Notes: a model not told the origin generated them from the letters alone. A stretch of 43,568 nucleotides of DNA from Amycolatopsis anabasis (GCF_009765355.1 NZ_VTHK01000068.1:1-43568), one strand, 5' to 3'. Shown: positions 14,224 through 22,584, counted from the stretch's first letter. Translations and numbers: made by a program.

Positions 14224-15711
14224 TCAGTTGCTCAGCACCGGGGCGGGCCGCTCTTCCGCTGAAGTTTCCGCCTTGCGATCCCGCAGCATCCCGAAGGCGA
14301 CCACGGCGGCCACCAGGACGCCACCGGCGCTGGCGAGGAACGTGGTGGACAGGGCGGAGGTGAAGGCGTCGCGGGCGGTCTCGGCCAGCCCGGGCACCAC
14401 GAGCGCGTCGGGGAGGGAGTGCCGGGCCGGTTCGGGCGTCGACGCGGGCATGGCCGCGGCGAAGCTGCCGGACAGCACGCTGCCCAGGACGGCGATGCCG
14501 AGCGCCGCGCCCATCTGCTGGATGGTGTCGTTGAGCGCGGAACCGACCCCGGCCTGCTCGGGCGGCACCGCGCCCATCAGCGCCGCGATCGCCGCGGGCT
14601 GCGCCAGGCCCGCTCCGGCGCCGAGCAGGGCCAGGTCGAATGCCAGCATCGCGAAGCCCTCCTCGGCGGAAACGGTCGCCAGCAGGCCGAACGCGGCCGC
14701 CACCAGCACCATCCCGACGACCGCGCACGCCCGGTTGCCGACCTTCTGCCCCAGCGCGGCGCCGAGGGTGTTGAACGCGAGCGAGGCCACCGCCATCGGG
14801 ATGAACGCCAGGCCCGCCTGGGTGGGCGAGTACCCGAGCACGAACTGCAGGAACTGGGTCAGCACCAGCAGCAGGCCGCCGTTGCCGATCTGCACCAGGG
14901 TGAGCGAAAGGCTGCCCCCGCTGAAGTTGCGGTCGCGGAACAGTTTCAGCGGCACCATCGGCGACGGCGTGCGCGCCTCCCAGCACACGAACCCCGCCAG
15001 GCCGAGCACGGCCACGGCCCCCGCGATCAGGGTGCCGGGATGGGTGAGGCCGTTCCGGGGCAGTTCGATGATGGTCCCGACCAGTGCGGTCATCCCGATC
15101 ACCGACAGGATCGCGCCGAACGGATCGGGTTTCTGCCAGGGTCCCTTGGATTCCGGCATCAGCACCAGCGCCGCGATGATCGCGAGCACCGCGATCGGGA
15201 CGTTGATCAGGAAGACCGCGCCCCACCAGAACCACGCGATCAGCGCGCCACCGAGGACCGGGCCGCCGACCAGGCCGACCATGGCGACCGCGCTCCACGC
15301 GGCCATCGCCTTGCGCCGCTCGGCGTCGTCGAACACGGTGATCAGGATCGACAGCGTGCTCGGCATCACCAGGGCCCCGCCGACGCCCATCACGACCCGG
15401 CCGACGATGAGCTGCACCGGGTCCGCGGCGAACGTGGCCAGCAGGGAGGACGCGCCGAACAGCGCGAGCCCGATGATCATGATCTTCCGGCGGCCGAACC
15501 GGTCGGACAGGCCGCCCGCGGTGAGCAGGAGCCCGGCGAAGACCAGGATGTAGGAATCCAGGATCCACTGGGTGTCCTGGGCGGTGGCGCCGAGATCCTC
15601 GGCGAGCGGCGGGACCGCGACCGTGAGCACCATGTTGTCGATCACCAGCACCAGCGTGCTGAGGCACAGCACGATCAGGATCAGCCAGCGTCGCGGATGA
15701 CGTTGTTCCAT
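14224..15711 (-). CDS. DHA2-family MFS drug exporter (EmrB/QacA type)
   Basis: A 495-residue membrane protein with about 14 hydrophobic segments from ATG 15711. Signature motifs are present: IDNMVLTVAVPPLAEDLGAT in TM1 and its loop, WILDSYILVFAGLLLTAGGL, SDRFGRRKIMIIGLALFG (motif A) and MGVGGALVMPSTLSILI, followed by the motif C region VGLVGGPVLGGAL. DHA2 exporters are proton antiporters for cationic drugs, dyes or endogenous antibiotics. The gene is divergent from a TetR regulator and its -10 box lies inside a palindromic operator, so it is probably induced by its own substrate. The substrate cannot be read from the sequence. Confidence 0.93.
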   Translation of the reverse strand: MEQRHPRRWLILIVLCLSTLVLVIDNMVLTVAVPPLAEDLGATAQDTQWILDSYILVFAGLLLTAGGLSDRFGRRKIMIIGLALFGASSLLATFAADPVQLIVGRVVMGVGGALVMPSTLSILITVFDDAERRKAMAAWSAVAMVGLVGGPVLGGALIAWFWWGAVFLINVPIAVLAIIAALVLMPESKGPWQKPDPFGAILSVIGMTALVGTIIELPRNGLTHPGTLIAGAVAVLGLAGFVCWEARTPSPMVPLKLFRDRNFSGGSLSLTLVQIGNGGLLLVLTQFLQFVLGYSPTQAGLAFIPMAVASLAFNTLGAALGQKVGNRACAVVGMVLVAAAFGLLATVSAEEGFAMLAFDLALLGAGAGLAQPAAIAALMGAVPPEQAGVGSALNDTIQQMGAALGIAVLGSVLSGSFAAAMPASTPEPARHSLPDALVVPGLAETARDAFTSALSTTFLASAGGVLVAAVVAFGMLRDRKAETSAEERPAPVLSN

Positions 15712-15777
15712 CGGAAAAGACCTTTCGAAGAGTCGGACGCGAGCACCTGCCCCAGTTTGCGAACGTCGTTCTCGTGT

Positions 15778-15794
15778 TGCGCACACTGTACGCA
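15778..15794. promoter_or_regulatory. TetR operator 1, over the exporter -10 box
   Basis: TGCGCACACTGTACGCA is a 17-base near-perfect palindrome (only two arm positions mismatched around the central base). It overlaps the minus-strand -10 of the MFS gene: TTGACG (complement of 15809-15814), 18-base spacer, TACAGT (complement of 15785-15790). Binding here would block the exporter. Confidence 0.65.
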
Positions 15795-15814
15795 TACTGC
15801 GAATGGTGCGTCAA
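15785..15814 (-). promoter_or_regulatory. Promoter of the MFS exporter
   Basis: TTGACG, an 18-base spacer and TACAGT on the minus strand give a good sigma70-like promoter about 75-100 bases upstream of ATG 15711. It is sandwiched between the two palindromic operators. Confidence 0.55.
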
Positions 15815-15815
15815 C

Positions 15816-15832
15816 TGCGCACACCGTGCGCT
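15816..15832. promoter_or_regulatory. TetR operator 2, abutting the tetR-like -10 box
   Basis: TGCGCACACCGTGCGCT is a second copy of the operator half-site pattern, 38 bases from the first and palindromic at most positions. It abuts TAAGGT (15832-15837), a likely -10 box for the regulator gene, so the repressor probably also controls itself. Confidence 0.58.
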
Positions 15833-15861
15833 AAGGTGGCGGGGGACGAGAGGAGACCGCG

Positions 15862-16578
15862 ATGGCAGCCGACGAGCAGACGATCCCTTCGGTGTGGGCG
15901 CGCCCGCGCAAGCGGGAACAACCCGCGCTGAGCCGGGCGCAGATCGTGGCCGAGGCGGTCCGGCTGCTGGACGCCGACGGCCTCGAAGCCCTGAGCATGC
16001 GCAAACTCGGCACCCGGCTGGACGCCGGAGCCACCTCGCTCTACCGGCACGTGGCGAACCGCGACGAGCTGATCGAACTGGTCGTGGACGAGGTCTACGG
16101 CGAGATCCGGGTGCCGGAGGTCGCGGATCCGGACAACTGGCGGGAGCCGGTGACCGCCTGCGCCCGCAGCGTGCGGTCGATGATCCTGCGGCACCCCTGG
16201 ATCGCGTCGGTGCTCGGCGAGGTGGGGCTGTCCCACCTCGGCCCGAACGTCATGCGGCTGAACGACCGCATGCTCGCCCTGCTCGAGGCGGCCGGTTTCC
16301 CCGCGGACGAGGCCGACCGGGCGATCAGCGCGATCGTCGCCTACGTCACCGGGATGGGCATCAGCGAAGCCGCCTGGCTGACCACGGTCGCCCGCAGCGG
16401 CCAGTCCGAACGGGAGTGGGCCGAACGCCTGCGCCCGGCCGCGGAACGAGCCGCCGAGCCCTATCCGCGGCTGCGGAACGGATTCAGCGCGCAGACCAGC
16501 CCGCGGCGGGCGCGCGAGGAGAAGTTCGACTACGGGCTCGAGCGGATCCTGGACGGACTGGAGACCCGGCGGGGTTAG
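15862..16578 (+). CDS. TetR-family repressor, divergent from the exporter
   Basis: A 238-residue regulator. The N-terminal helix-turn-helix (about 23-70) reads LSRAQIVAEAVRLLDADGLE, ALSMRKLGTRLDAGATSLYR and HVANRDELIELVVDEVYG, with the typical TetR recognition helix. The ligand-binding domain (about 85-215) resembles the tetracycline-repressor-type C-terminal family (WIASVLGEVGLSHLGPNV, RAISAIVAYVTGMGISEAAW). RBS GAGAGGAG precedes ATG 15862. Its stop overlaps the stop of the convergent histidine kinase gene (16575-16578). It very likely represses the MFS gene through the two operators in the 150-base divergent region. Confidence 0.92.
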   Translation: MAADEQTIPSVWARPRKREQPALSRAQIVAEAVRLLDADGLEALSMRKLGTRLDAGATSLYRHVANRDELIELVVDEVYGEIRVPEVADPDNWREPVTACARSVRSMILRHPWIASVLGEVGLSHLGPNVMRLNDRMLALLEAAGFPADEADRAISAIVAYVTGMGISEAAWLTTVARSGQSEREWAERLRPAAERAAEPYPRLRNGFSAQTSPRRAREEKFDYGLERILDGLETRRG

Positions 16579-17858
16579 CGCGGGACGCGTTCGGCGGGCC
16601 AGCGGACCTCGCCAACGTCACCGGGTCGCGGCACCCGGAGGAAGATGCTGAACACGGCCGGGCGCTTGCTGGACAGCTCCAGCCGCCCGCCGTCGGCCTC
16701 GGCGAGCGCTCGGGCGAGCGCCAGCCCGACCCCGGTCGACCCGCCGCCGGAGAAACCGCGTTCGAAGATGTGCGGCGCGAGCTCGTCCGGGATCCCGGAA
16801 CCGGTGTCGCCGACCTCCACGACCACCGTTCCCTCCGCGTCGCCGCGCCGGGCCGCGAGGGTGACCGTGCCCGCACCGTGGCGCTGGGCGTTGTCCAGCA
16901 GGACGCCGATCACCTCGCGCAGGCGGCCGGGCGTGGCGCGCGCCATCAGCCCGTCGCCGACGCGCAGGCGCAGGTTGCGGCCCTCCGCGCGCAGCAGCTG
17001 CCGCCATTCCTCGGCGATCTCGGGCAACATCGTTTGCAGGTCGACCGGTTCGGTGCCGACCTCGCTCGCCGCGCGGGCCGCGGCGAGCAGTTCGTCCAGC
17101 GCCTCGGCCAGCCGATCGGCCTGCTCCTGCGCGGCGCGGGCGTCCTCCGCGACGTCCGGATCGGACACCACGGTCAGCGATTCCAGCCGCAGCTGCAGGG
17201 CGGTCAACCGGCTCCGCAGCTGGTGCGAGACGTCCCCGACGAGCTGCCGTTCCCGCTGCACGAGCTGCGCGAGCGCGGCCCCGGACGCGTCCAGCGCCTC
17301 GGCCACCATGTCCAGTTCGCCCACGCCGTACCGACTCGGATCGGCGCGGAAGTCGCCACCGCCGAGGCGCGAGGCGCGGTCGGCCACGTGCCGCAGCGGC
17401 CGGGCCAGGCGCCGCGCGGTGACCGTGGCGACGACCGTGCCGGTGCCGACGGACAGCACGACCAGCAGCACCACGGCCACGGTGAACTGGGTCTGCTGGG
17501 ACCGCATCGGCCCGGCCGGGGTGGACAGTTCGACCGTCCCCTGGCGGGCGATCGGCACCACCTCGGTCAGCGTTTCCCCGTTCGGCGCGGCCCCCTCGGC
17601 CAGCGGCGGGGTGTCCGCCCGGCGCACGATGAGCTGCCCGCCCGGCGGGATGGCGACCCGCACCTCGTCCAGGCTGATCGGCTGGCCGTTGGCGATCTCG
17701 TTGTCCAGGGTCGCCGCGATCCGCCCCGCGCTGGTGCGCAGGTTCTCCCGGTGGATGTTGTCGACCAGGAGCCAGGTGGTGATGCCGAGCGGGATCCCCA
17801 GGGCGGCCCCGGTGACCGCGACGGCCAGCAGGATGGCCAGCAGGATCCGACGGCGCAT
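16575..17858 (-). CDS. Sensor histidine kinase (HisKA, EnvZ/OmpR-type)
   Basis: A 427-residue membrane kinase. TM1 (about 5-30) and TM2 (about 124-150) enclose a roughly 95-residue extracytoplasmic sensor. HAMP follows (ARRLARPLRHVADRASRLG), then the dimerisation domain with the phospho-accepting histidine in LVGDVSHQLRSRLTALQL, and the ATPase domain with N-box VIGVLLDNAQRHGAG, G1 DTGSGIPDEL and G2 STGVGLALARALAEADGG. It is read 3 bases after the response regulator, in one operon. The stop overlaps the convergent TetR stop with no visible terminator between. The signal is unknown. Confidence 0.93.
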   Translation of the reverse strand: MRRRILLAILLAVAVTGAALGIPLGITTWLLVDNIHRENLRTSAGRIAATLDNEIANGQPISLDEVRVAIPPGGQLIVRRADTPPLAEGAAPNGETLTEVVPIARQGTVELSTPAGPMRSQQTQFTVAVVLLVVLSVGTGTVVATVTARRLARPLRHVADRASRLGGGDFRADPSRYGVGELDMVAEALDASGAALAQLVQRERQLVGDVSHQLRSRLTALQLRLESLTVVSDPDVAEDARAAQEQADRLAEALDELLAAARAASEVGTEPVDLQTMLPEIAEEWRQLLRAEGRNLRLRVGDGLMARATPGRLREVIGVLLDNAQRHGAGTVTLAARRGDAEGTVVVEVGDTGSGIPDELAPHIFERGFSGGGSTGVGLALARALAEADGGRLELSSKRPAVFSIFLRVPRPGDVGEVRWPAERVPR

Positions 17859-17861
17859 GCG

Positions 17862-18554
17862 CTACTCGGCGTTGAAGCGGAAGCCGACGCCGCGCACGGT
17901 CGCGATCCGGCGTTCCCCGTCGCCGGAGTGCACGGATCCGGCCTTGCCCTCGCTCGCGATTGCGAGTTTGCGGCGCAGCCACGACATGTGCATGTCCAGG
18001 GTCTTCGAGGTCTTGGACTCCAGGTCGTTCCACACCTCGGACAGGATCTCGTCGCGGCTGACCACCTGCCCGGCCCGGCTCATCAGCACGCGCAGCAGCT
18101 CGAACTCCTTGTTCGCGAGCTGGATCTCGCGCCCGTCGACGGTCACCAGCCGCGCGCCGAGGTCCATCCGGACCCCGCCCGCGTCCAGCACCTCGGGCAC
18201 CCGCCTGCGCAGCAGCGCGCGGATCCGGGCGAGCAGCTCGGCCAGCCGGAACGGTTTGGCCACGTAGTCGTCGGCGCCCGCGTCCAGCCCGACCACGAAG
18301 TCGACCTCGTCCGTGCGCGCGGTGAGCATCAGGACCGGGAGTTCGGTGCCGCTGGCGCGCAGCCTCCGGCACACCTCGAGGCCGTCCATCCCGGGCAGTC
18401 CGAGATCGAGAACGAGCAGGTCGACCCGCTGTTCGGCGGTGGCGTCCAGCACGGCCGGGCCGTTTTCCACCACCTTGACCTCGTAGCCTTCCCGCTGCAG
18501 CGCACGCGACAGCGGATCCGCGATCGCCGGATCGTCCTCGGCAAGTAGCACCAT
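17862..18554 (-). CDS. OmpR-family response regulator
   Basis: A 230-residue regulator from ATG 18554 (MVLLAEDDPAIADPLSRALQ), preceded by AGGTGA. The receiver domain has acidic residues in LLAEDD, the phospho-accepting Asp in LLVLDLGLPGMDGLEV, the conserved Thr in LMLTARTD and Lys in DDYVAKPFRLAELLARI. The C-terminal winged helix carries LANKEFELLRVLMSRAGQVV, SRDEILSEVW and HMSWLRRKL. It is the partner of the kinase encoded 3 bases downstream. Its start lies 48 bases from the divergent hisN-like gene, so the two promoters overlap. Confidence 0.94.
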   Translation of the reverse strand: MVLLAEDDPAIADPLSRALQREGYEVKVVENGPAVLDATAEQRVDLLVLDLGLPGMDGLEVCRRLRASGTELPVLMLTARTDEVDFVVGLDAGADDYVAKPFRLAELLARIRALLRRRVPEVLDAGGVRMDLGARLVTVDGREIQLANKEFELLRVLMSRAGQVVSRDEILSEVWNDLESKTSKTLDMHMSWLRRKLAIASEGKAGSVHSGDGERRIATVRGVGFRFNAE

Positions 18555-18602
18555 GCTCACCTGGCCAACTCTACGACCGCGGGGCGTGAAAACATCGTCA
18601 CC

Positions 18603-19388
18603 GTGCCCAGCTACTCCGATGATCTGGACCTCGCCGGACGCCTCGCGGACGCCGCCGACGCGATTACCAGCGCGCGGTTCCGCGCCCTCGACCTGGACGT
18701 GCGGCGCAAGCCCGACCGCACCCCGGTCACCGACGCCGACACCGCGGTCGAGGACGCCATCCGCGCCGTGCTGGCCGCCGAGCGCCCGGGTGACGGGGTC
18801 GCCGGTGAGGAGCGCGGCGGTTCCGCTTCCGGCACCGGCCGCACCTGGGTGGTCGACCCGATCGACGGCACCAAGAACTTCCTGCGCGGGGTACCCGTCT
18901 GGGCGACCCTGATCGCGCTGGTCGACGGCGGCGCGCCGGTCGTCGGCGTGATCAGCGCGCCGCTGCTCGGCCGCCGCTGGCGGGCCGCGGCGGGCGCCGG
19001 GGCCTGGGTCGCCGACGCCAGCGGCGACCGGCGGATCTCGGTGTCCGGCGTGTCGTCGCTCGAGGACGCCTACCTGTCCACCACGGATCTCAACTCGTGG
19101 ACGGAGTACCACTCGCGCGAGGCCTACCTGGCGCTGACCGAGGCGTGCTGGGAAACCCGGGCGTTCGGTGATTTCTGGCACTACTGCCTGGTCGCCGAGG
19201 GGGCCCTGGACCTCGCCGCGGAGGCCGTGGTGAACCCGTGGGACGTGGCGGCCGCGCAGATCCTGGTCACCGAGGCGGGCGGCCGGTTCACCGACCTGAC
19301 CGGCGAGCCGCGCTTCGACGGCGGCAACGCGCTGGCCTCCAACGCCGCCCTGCACCCCGCCGCCCTCGCCCTCCTGCGGCGCCCCTGA
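18603..19388 (+). CDS. hisN: Inositol-monophosphatase-family histidinol-phosphatase (HisN-like)
   Basis: A 261-residue metal-dependent phosphatase of the IMPase fold. Metal-binding motifs are in place: GEE near residue 69 (VAGEERGG), WVVDPIDGTKNFLRGVP (DPIDGT) and WDVAAAQILVTEAGGRF (WDxAA). The start (GTG 18603, MPSYSDDLDLAGRLADAADA) and length match the actinobacterial HisN group that performs the last-but-one phosphate removal of histidine biosynthesis. Inositol-1-phosphate is the alternative substrate. It is not next to other his genes here. Confidence is high for the family and moderate for the symbol. Confidence 0.82.
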   Translation: MPSYSDDLDLAGRLADAADAITSARFRALDLDVRRKPDRTPVTDADTAVEDAIRAVLAAERPGDGVAGEERGGSASGTGRTWVVDPIDGTKNFLRGVPVWATLIALVDGGAPVVGVISAPLLGRRWRAAAGAGAWVADASGDRRISVSGVSSLEDAYLSTTDLNSWTEYHSREAYLALTEACWETRAFGDFWHYCLVAEGALDLAAEAVVNPWDVAAAQILVTEAGGRFTDLTGEPRFDGGNALASNAALHPAALALLRRP

Positions 19389-19407
19389 CCGAAAGCGGTG
19401 TCAGGGC
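19382..19407. terminator. Short bidirectional hairpin between convergent genes
   Basis: CCCTGAC (19383-19389) pairs with GTCAGGG (19400-19406) across a 10-base loop, overlapping the ends of hisN and of the convergent putative immunity gene. Confidence 0.45.
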
Positions 19408-19688
19408 ACCGCCTGGGTGGGCAGGAGGCCGACCGCGCCGCGGGCGACCTGGGACCAGGCGAGCCGGCCGAACAGGTAGTGGCAGGCCACCTGCTCATTG
19501 GTGAAGCGGGCCCAGTCGTACCGGTTGCCCTGTTCCCGCCAGAACACCTCCCACGCGCCTTCGCCGTCAACTTCGGATTCCTCCGCGCGCAGCACGCACC
19601 AGGCGTTGTCCGCCTCCGCGCCGACCGAGACCACCTCGTGCGGCACGCCGATGGCCTCCAGCCAGCGCACGATCGATTCGACGTTCAC
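19401..19688 (-). CDS. Putative immunity protein for the TNT-domain toxin
   Basis: A 95-residue protein from GTG 19688, which overlaps the toxin stop as GTGA; the longer frame up to 19820 is antisense-like sequence within the toxin gene and is not used. It reads VESIVRWLEAIGVPHEVVSV, then WCVLRAEESEVDGEGAWEVF and NRYDWARFTNEQVACHYLFG. It is small, acidic (many Glu/Asp) and soluble, as expected of a cognate antitoxin for a cytosolic NADase. I do not place it in a named immunity family; the role is inferred from position, size and translational coupling. Confidence 0.7.
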   Translation of the reverse strand: MNVESIVRWLEAIGVPHEVVSVGAEADNAWCVLRAEESEVDGEGAWEVFWREQGNRYDWARFTNEQVACHYLFGRLAWSQVARGAVGLLPTQAVP

Positions 19689-21613
19689 GGCGCCGCTTCC
19701 TCCTCGAAGGTGATGTCGGCGAGATAGCCGAGGGTGACCAGTTCGTCGGCCGAATACGGCGCCCGGTACCGCACCCCGCCGCCGGGCTGGGCGAACCAGG
19801 GCGCGGAAACTCCTTGCCACATCGGGACTTCGCGCACCACCCGGTACCGCCGGTACTCGGCTTCGCGATGCGCGGGCGGGAGCGCGCGCTGGGCGAACGG
19901 CGTGCCGTCGGGCGCGAAGACGCGGCCGTGCACGCCGCCGAACCGGTCCAGGACGGTGCCCGGCGGCAGCAGCTCCGGATCGCCCGGTTCGTGGCAGCCC
20001 TCGGGATGGAGCTCACCGGGCGGCCAGGCGTACTCCGGGGTCGAACCGCGGTACCCGGCCAGGTACCGCAGGTTCCAGTCGCGTTCGTTCAGCTCGCCCA
20101 GGGGATCGTGGCCCGCGAGGATCCCGGCGGCGGGCGAACGCGGCGGCGTGGGCAGGCGGCGCCAGCCTTCGCGCACCTTCGCCAGCGCGTCGAGCGTGGT
20201 GATCTCGTCCGAACGCGGGTGATCGTGCGGCGGGAACCGCAGACCGGAGGCGTAGGCGACGTCGTCGGGCGGCACCGGGAGCTGGCGCGCGGGCCGGTCG
20301 GACGCCACCGGGAGGTGGCCGATCGGGAACATGTGCACCAGGAACAGCGCGATGACGCTTTCCCGTTCCTGCCGCGGCGCGCCCAGCGGGGGCGGGGCGA
20401 CCGGGGCCGCCGCGCGCGGCGGCGGGGGCGGGGGCGCCGAGTCCGAACGCGCACCCGGGTGGAGCGGCGGGGCGAAGGGCTGCGGCTGCCGGGGCGCGGC
20501 GGCGCCGGGAACACCGCCCGCGACGGCGCCGAACTGCGGCGCGGCGGGCGGGGCGGGCGGGGCGCCGTAGGGCGGGGGGCCGTACCCGACCGGCGGGGGC
20601 GCGACCGGCGGCGGCAGCGGGCTCGCCGCCGGGGGCGGAGGCGGTACTGGCGCGGGTGGTGGCGGGGCGAGTGCGGCGTCGGTGAACCCGGCGGCGACGG
20701 TGTGTCCCGGCACCGGGTGCCCGCCGGGCGGGCCGAGCGGAATCCCGGCCGACGGCGTGGGCACCTCGTCGAAACCGCCGGGGGCCAGCAGCCCGCCGTA
20801 CTGCGCGGGCGCCGCCGGGGCGGGGTCGATCCGGATCGGGCCGGTACCGGGCTCGGGCACGCCGGGGTGGCCGAACGGGTGGTCGGGAACCACCGAGCCC
20901 GGATGCGCGGCGACCGATCCGACCGGCTCGGGCAGGTCCACGTGCACCGGACCGGTCGTCACGGCGTCGTGCACGGCACCCGCTCCCGCGTCCACAGTGG
21001 ACAGTACTTGCGCGGGAAGTCCGGTCACCGCGCCGAGGAGCCCGGCTTGCCCGTGCTCGGTGTGCGTGCCGGGCTGGGGATCGACGACGTCCCGCACGGC
21101 GGACACCGGCGGGCCCGCCGCCGGGCCGATCGCCCCGGCGAGGCCGTCGGTCACCGCGGTCACGTTGGCCGCCGTGCCCCGCAGCGCGGTGTCCAGGCCG
21201 AGCAGCGCGGCCGGATGCCCGGCCGACGCGGCCACGTGCGCCGCGTCCCGGTTCTTCGCCGCGTCGACGAGCTTGCGGACCAGTTCGACCTTGGCCTCGC
21301 CGATCTGGTCGGCGGCGTGCTCGAGGCGCCCGGCCGCCTGCCCGGCGCCGCGGGCCGCGGTGGTCAGGTGCCCTTCGTCCGGGTCGACGAAACCGGACCA
21401 GAGCCGCGCCGCCTCCTCCCCCGCGGGGCCGGACATCGCGCCGACCGCCTGGCCCGCGGTGGCGTCCGCGTCGGTGGCGAGCGCGGTGAGCCGCTGCTGG
21501 GCGTCCCGCCACGCCTTGGCCTGTTCGCGCAGGGCGTCCTCGTCGGCCTGCGGCCAGGCGGTCTGCGTCTCGGCGGCGATGTCGGCGAGTTCGCGGGGAA
21601 GCTCGATGCCCAT
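19685..21613 (-). CDS. Polymorphic toxin: helical secretion domain, Pro-rich linker, C-terminal TNT (NAD+ glycohydrolase) domain
   Basis: A 642-residue protein from ATG 21613 (AGGGGA upstream; 10 bases after the WXG-like stop). Residues about 1-145 are helical, resembling WXG100/LXG-type T7SS substrates (MGIELPRELADIAAETQTAW, ATAGQAVGAMSGPAGEEAAR). About 150-440 is a long Pro/Ala/Gly linker. About 535-642 is a TNT domain: LLPPGTVLDRFGGVHGRVFA, PDGTPFAQRALPP, APWFAQPGGGVRYRAPYSAD and ELVTLGYL. TNT domains hydrolyse NAD+ and kill host or rival cells. Two positions that from memory are His (YHxY) and Gln (GGGxQY) in M. tuberculosis TNT are Arg here (YRRY and GGGVRY). The gene ends in a GTGA overlap with the putative immunity gene. 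Confidence 0.85.
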   Translation of the reverse strand: MGIELPRELADIAAETQTAWPQADEDALREQAKAWRDAQQRLTALATDADATAGQAVGAMSGPAGEEAARLWSGFVDPDEGHLTTAARGAGQAAGRLEHAADQIGEAKVELVRKLVDAAKNRDAAHVAASAGHPAALLGLDTALRGTAANVTAVTDGLAGAIGPAAGPPVSAVRDVVDPQPGTHTEHGQAGLLGAVTGLPAQVLSTVDAGAGAVHDAVTTGPVHVDLPEPVGSVAAHPGSVVPDHPFGHPGVPEPGTGPIRIDPAPAAPAQYGGLLAPGGFDEVPTPSAGIPLGPPGGHPVPGHTVAAGFTDAALAPPPPAPVPPPPPAASPLPPPVAPPPVGYGPPPYGAPPAPPAAPQFGAVAGGVPGAAAPRQPQPFAPPLHPGARSDSAPPPPPPRAAAPVAPPPLGAPRQERESVIALFLVHMFPIGHLPVASDRPARQLPVPPDDVAYASGLRFPPHDHPRSDEITTLDALAKVREGWRRLPTPPRSPAAGILAGHDPLGELNERDWNLRYLAGYRGSTPEYAWPPGELHPEGCHEPGDPELLPPGTVLDRFGGVHGRVFAPDGTPFAQRALPPAHREAEYRRYRVVREVPMWQGVSAPWFAQPGGGVRYRAPYSADELVTLGYLADITFEEEAAP

Positions 21614-21623
21614 GCGGTGTCCC

Positions 21624-21944
21624 CTAGCCTTCGGCGCCGGGAAGGGTGCCGGCGGCACCGGTGTCGGTGTCCCGGTAGGACGCCGCGGCCTCGGCGAACT
21701 TGCCGCCGACGCCGCCGATCCGGTCCGCGAGGCCGCCTAGTCTCCGCACCGCCTCGTCGGCGGGGCCGCCGTGGGCCGCGGCGAAACTCCGCCCGACCGC
21801 GTCGGCGCCCCAGGTGGCCTCGGCGCCGTCGAGCGCGCGGTCCAGGTCGGCGGCGATCGACGCGGCCCGTTCGGCGAGCCCGTCGAAATCCTTCGCCCGC
21901 CCGGCGAGCCGGTCGGCGTCCGCTTCGAACCCGGGGCCGGTCAT
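21624..21944 (-). CDS. WXG100-like/EspC-like T7SS protein
   Basis: A 106-residue helical protein from ATG 21944, which overlaps the YbaB-like stop as ATGA. It follows the WXG100-family plan: two amphipathic helices (about 4-45, 55-95) with WGADAVGRSFAAAHGG at the turn, W-G replacing W-x-G, then DEAVRRLGGLADRIGGVGGK. Such proteins accompany ESX/T7SS substrates and may be secreted as partners of the toxin's helical N-terminal domain. A longer start at 21959 is possible but lies inside the previous gene. Confidence 0.8.
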   Translation of the reverse strand: MTGPGFEADADRLAGRAKDFDGLAERAASIAADLDRALDGAEATWGADAVGRSFAAAHGGPADEAVRRLGGLADRIGGVGGKFAEAAASYRDTDTGAAGTLPGAEG

Positions 21945-22384
21945 CGGGCCTTCGGCCATTCCTGCTCGTCCACCCAGCTCTTCTCTTCGAAGCTCGCGTC
22001 GTCCTCGTCGCGCTCGGTGGCCGGGGCGAGTTCCGCGGCGTCCAGGTCGGCGGTGCCGAGCAGCAGGGCCTGCGGATCGGTGCCCCGCGGCAGCGCCGGG
22101 GCGAGCACCTCACCCGCGCCGGTGAGGGCCCGCACGGTCGCCGCGGCGGTCACCCGCACGATCTCGGCGGCCAGTTCCGCGGGCTGGTAGCGGCGGTAGG
22201 CCTCGTCGCGGATGGTCAGGGAGGTCAGCGTGCCGCGGGGTCCCACGGTCGCGGTGACCAGTTCGTCGTCGCTGCTCGCCGACGCGCTGATCGCGGCCAG
22301 TTCCCGCTGGACCGCGGCGAGGGAATCCCGGCTGCGCCGGTAGTCGGCCAGCAGTTCGTCCACCTGTGCGCGGTGCTCGGTCAC
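21941..22384 (-). CDS. YbaB/EbfC-family DNA-binding-like protein of the toxin cassette
   Basis: A 147-residue protein from GTG 22384 (GGGAGG 5-6 bases upstream). The first about 95 residues follow the YbaB fold: VDELLADYRRSRDSLAAVQR, DELVTATVGPRGTLTSLTIR and YQPAELAAEIVRVTAAATV. The last about 45 residues are an acidic, probably disordered tail (ATERDEDDASFEEKSWVDEQ). In actinomycetes YbaB-like proteins often head WXG100/toxin operons, where they may act as adaptors or secreted partners rather than nucleoid proteins. It is the first gene of the cassette YbaB - WXG - TNT toxin - immunity, each overlapping or within 10 bases of the next. Confidence 0.82.
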   Translation of the reverse strand: MTEHRAQVDELLADYRRSRDSLAAVQRELAAISASASSDDELVTATVGPRGTLTSLTIRDEAYRRYQPAELAAEIVRVTAAATVRALTGAGEVLAPALPRGTDPQALLLGTADLDAAELAPATERDEDDASFEEKSWVDEQEWPKAR

Positions 22385-22584
22385 GGCACCCTCCCTGCGT
22401 CGACGTCTCCAGCCACGGCGATCGGCAACTCCTCTGACGCACGGCCGGGTGCACCGGTTCCCGGCTCCGGGCAAACGTTGCCCTACCGACAGGATGCCCG
22501 CATCCGCATCAGCTTCGGATAAGCCCGCCCACCCCTGACCTCGCCGCCGCGATAGGAAGGGACCTTCGCTATCGCCGTACGGGA

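Noticed and set aside
16571..16580. Terminator between the convergent TetR and kinase genes
   Set aside because: The stop codons overlap, leaving no room, and no stem-loop was seen.
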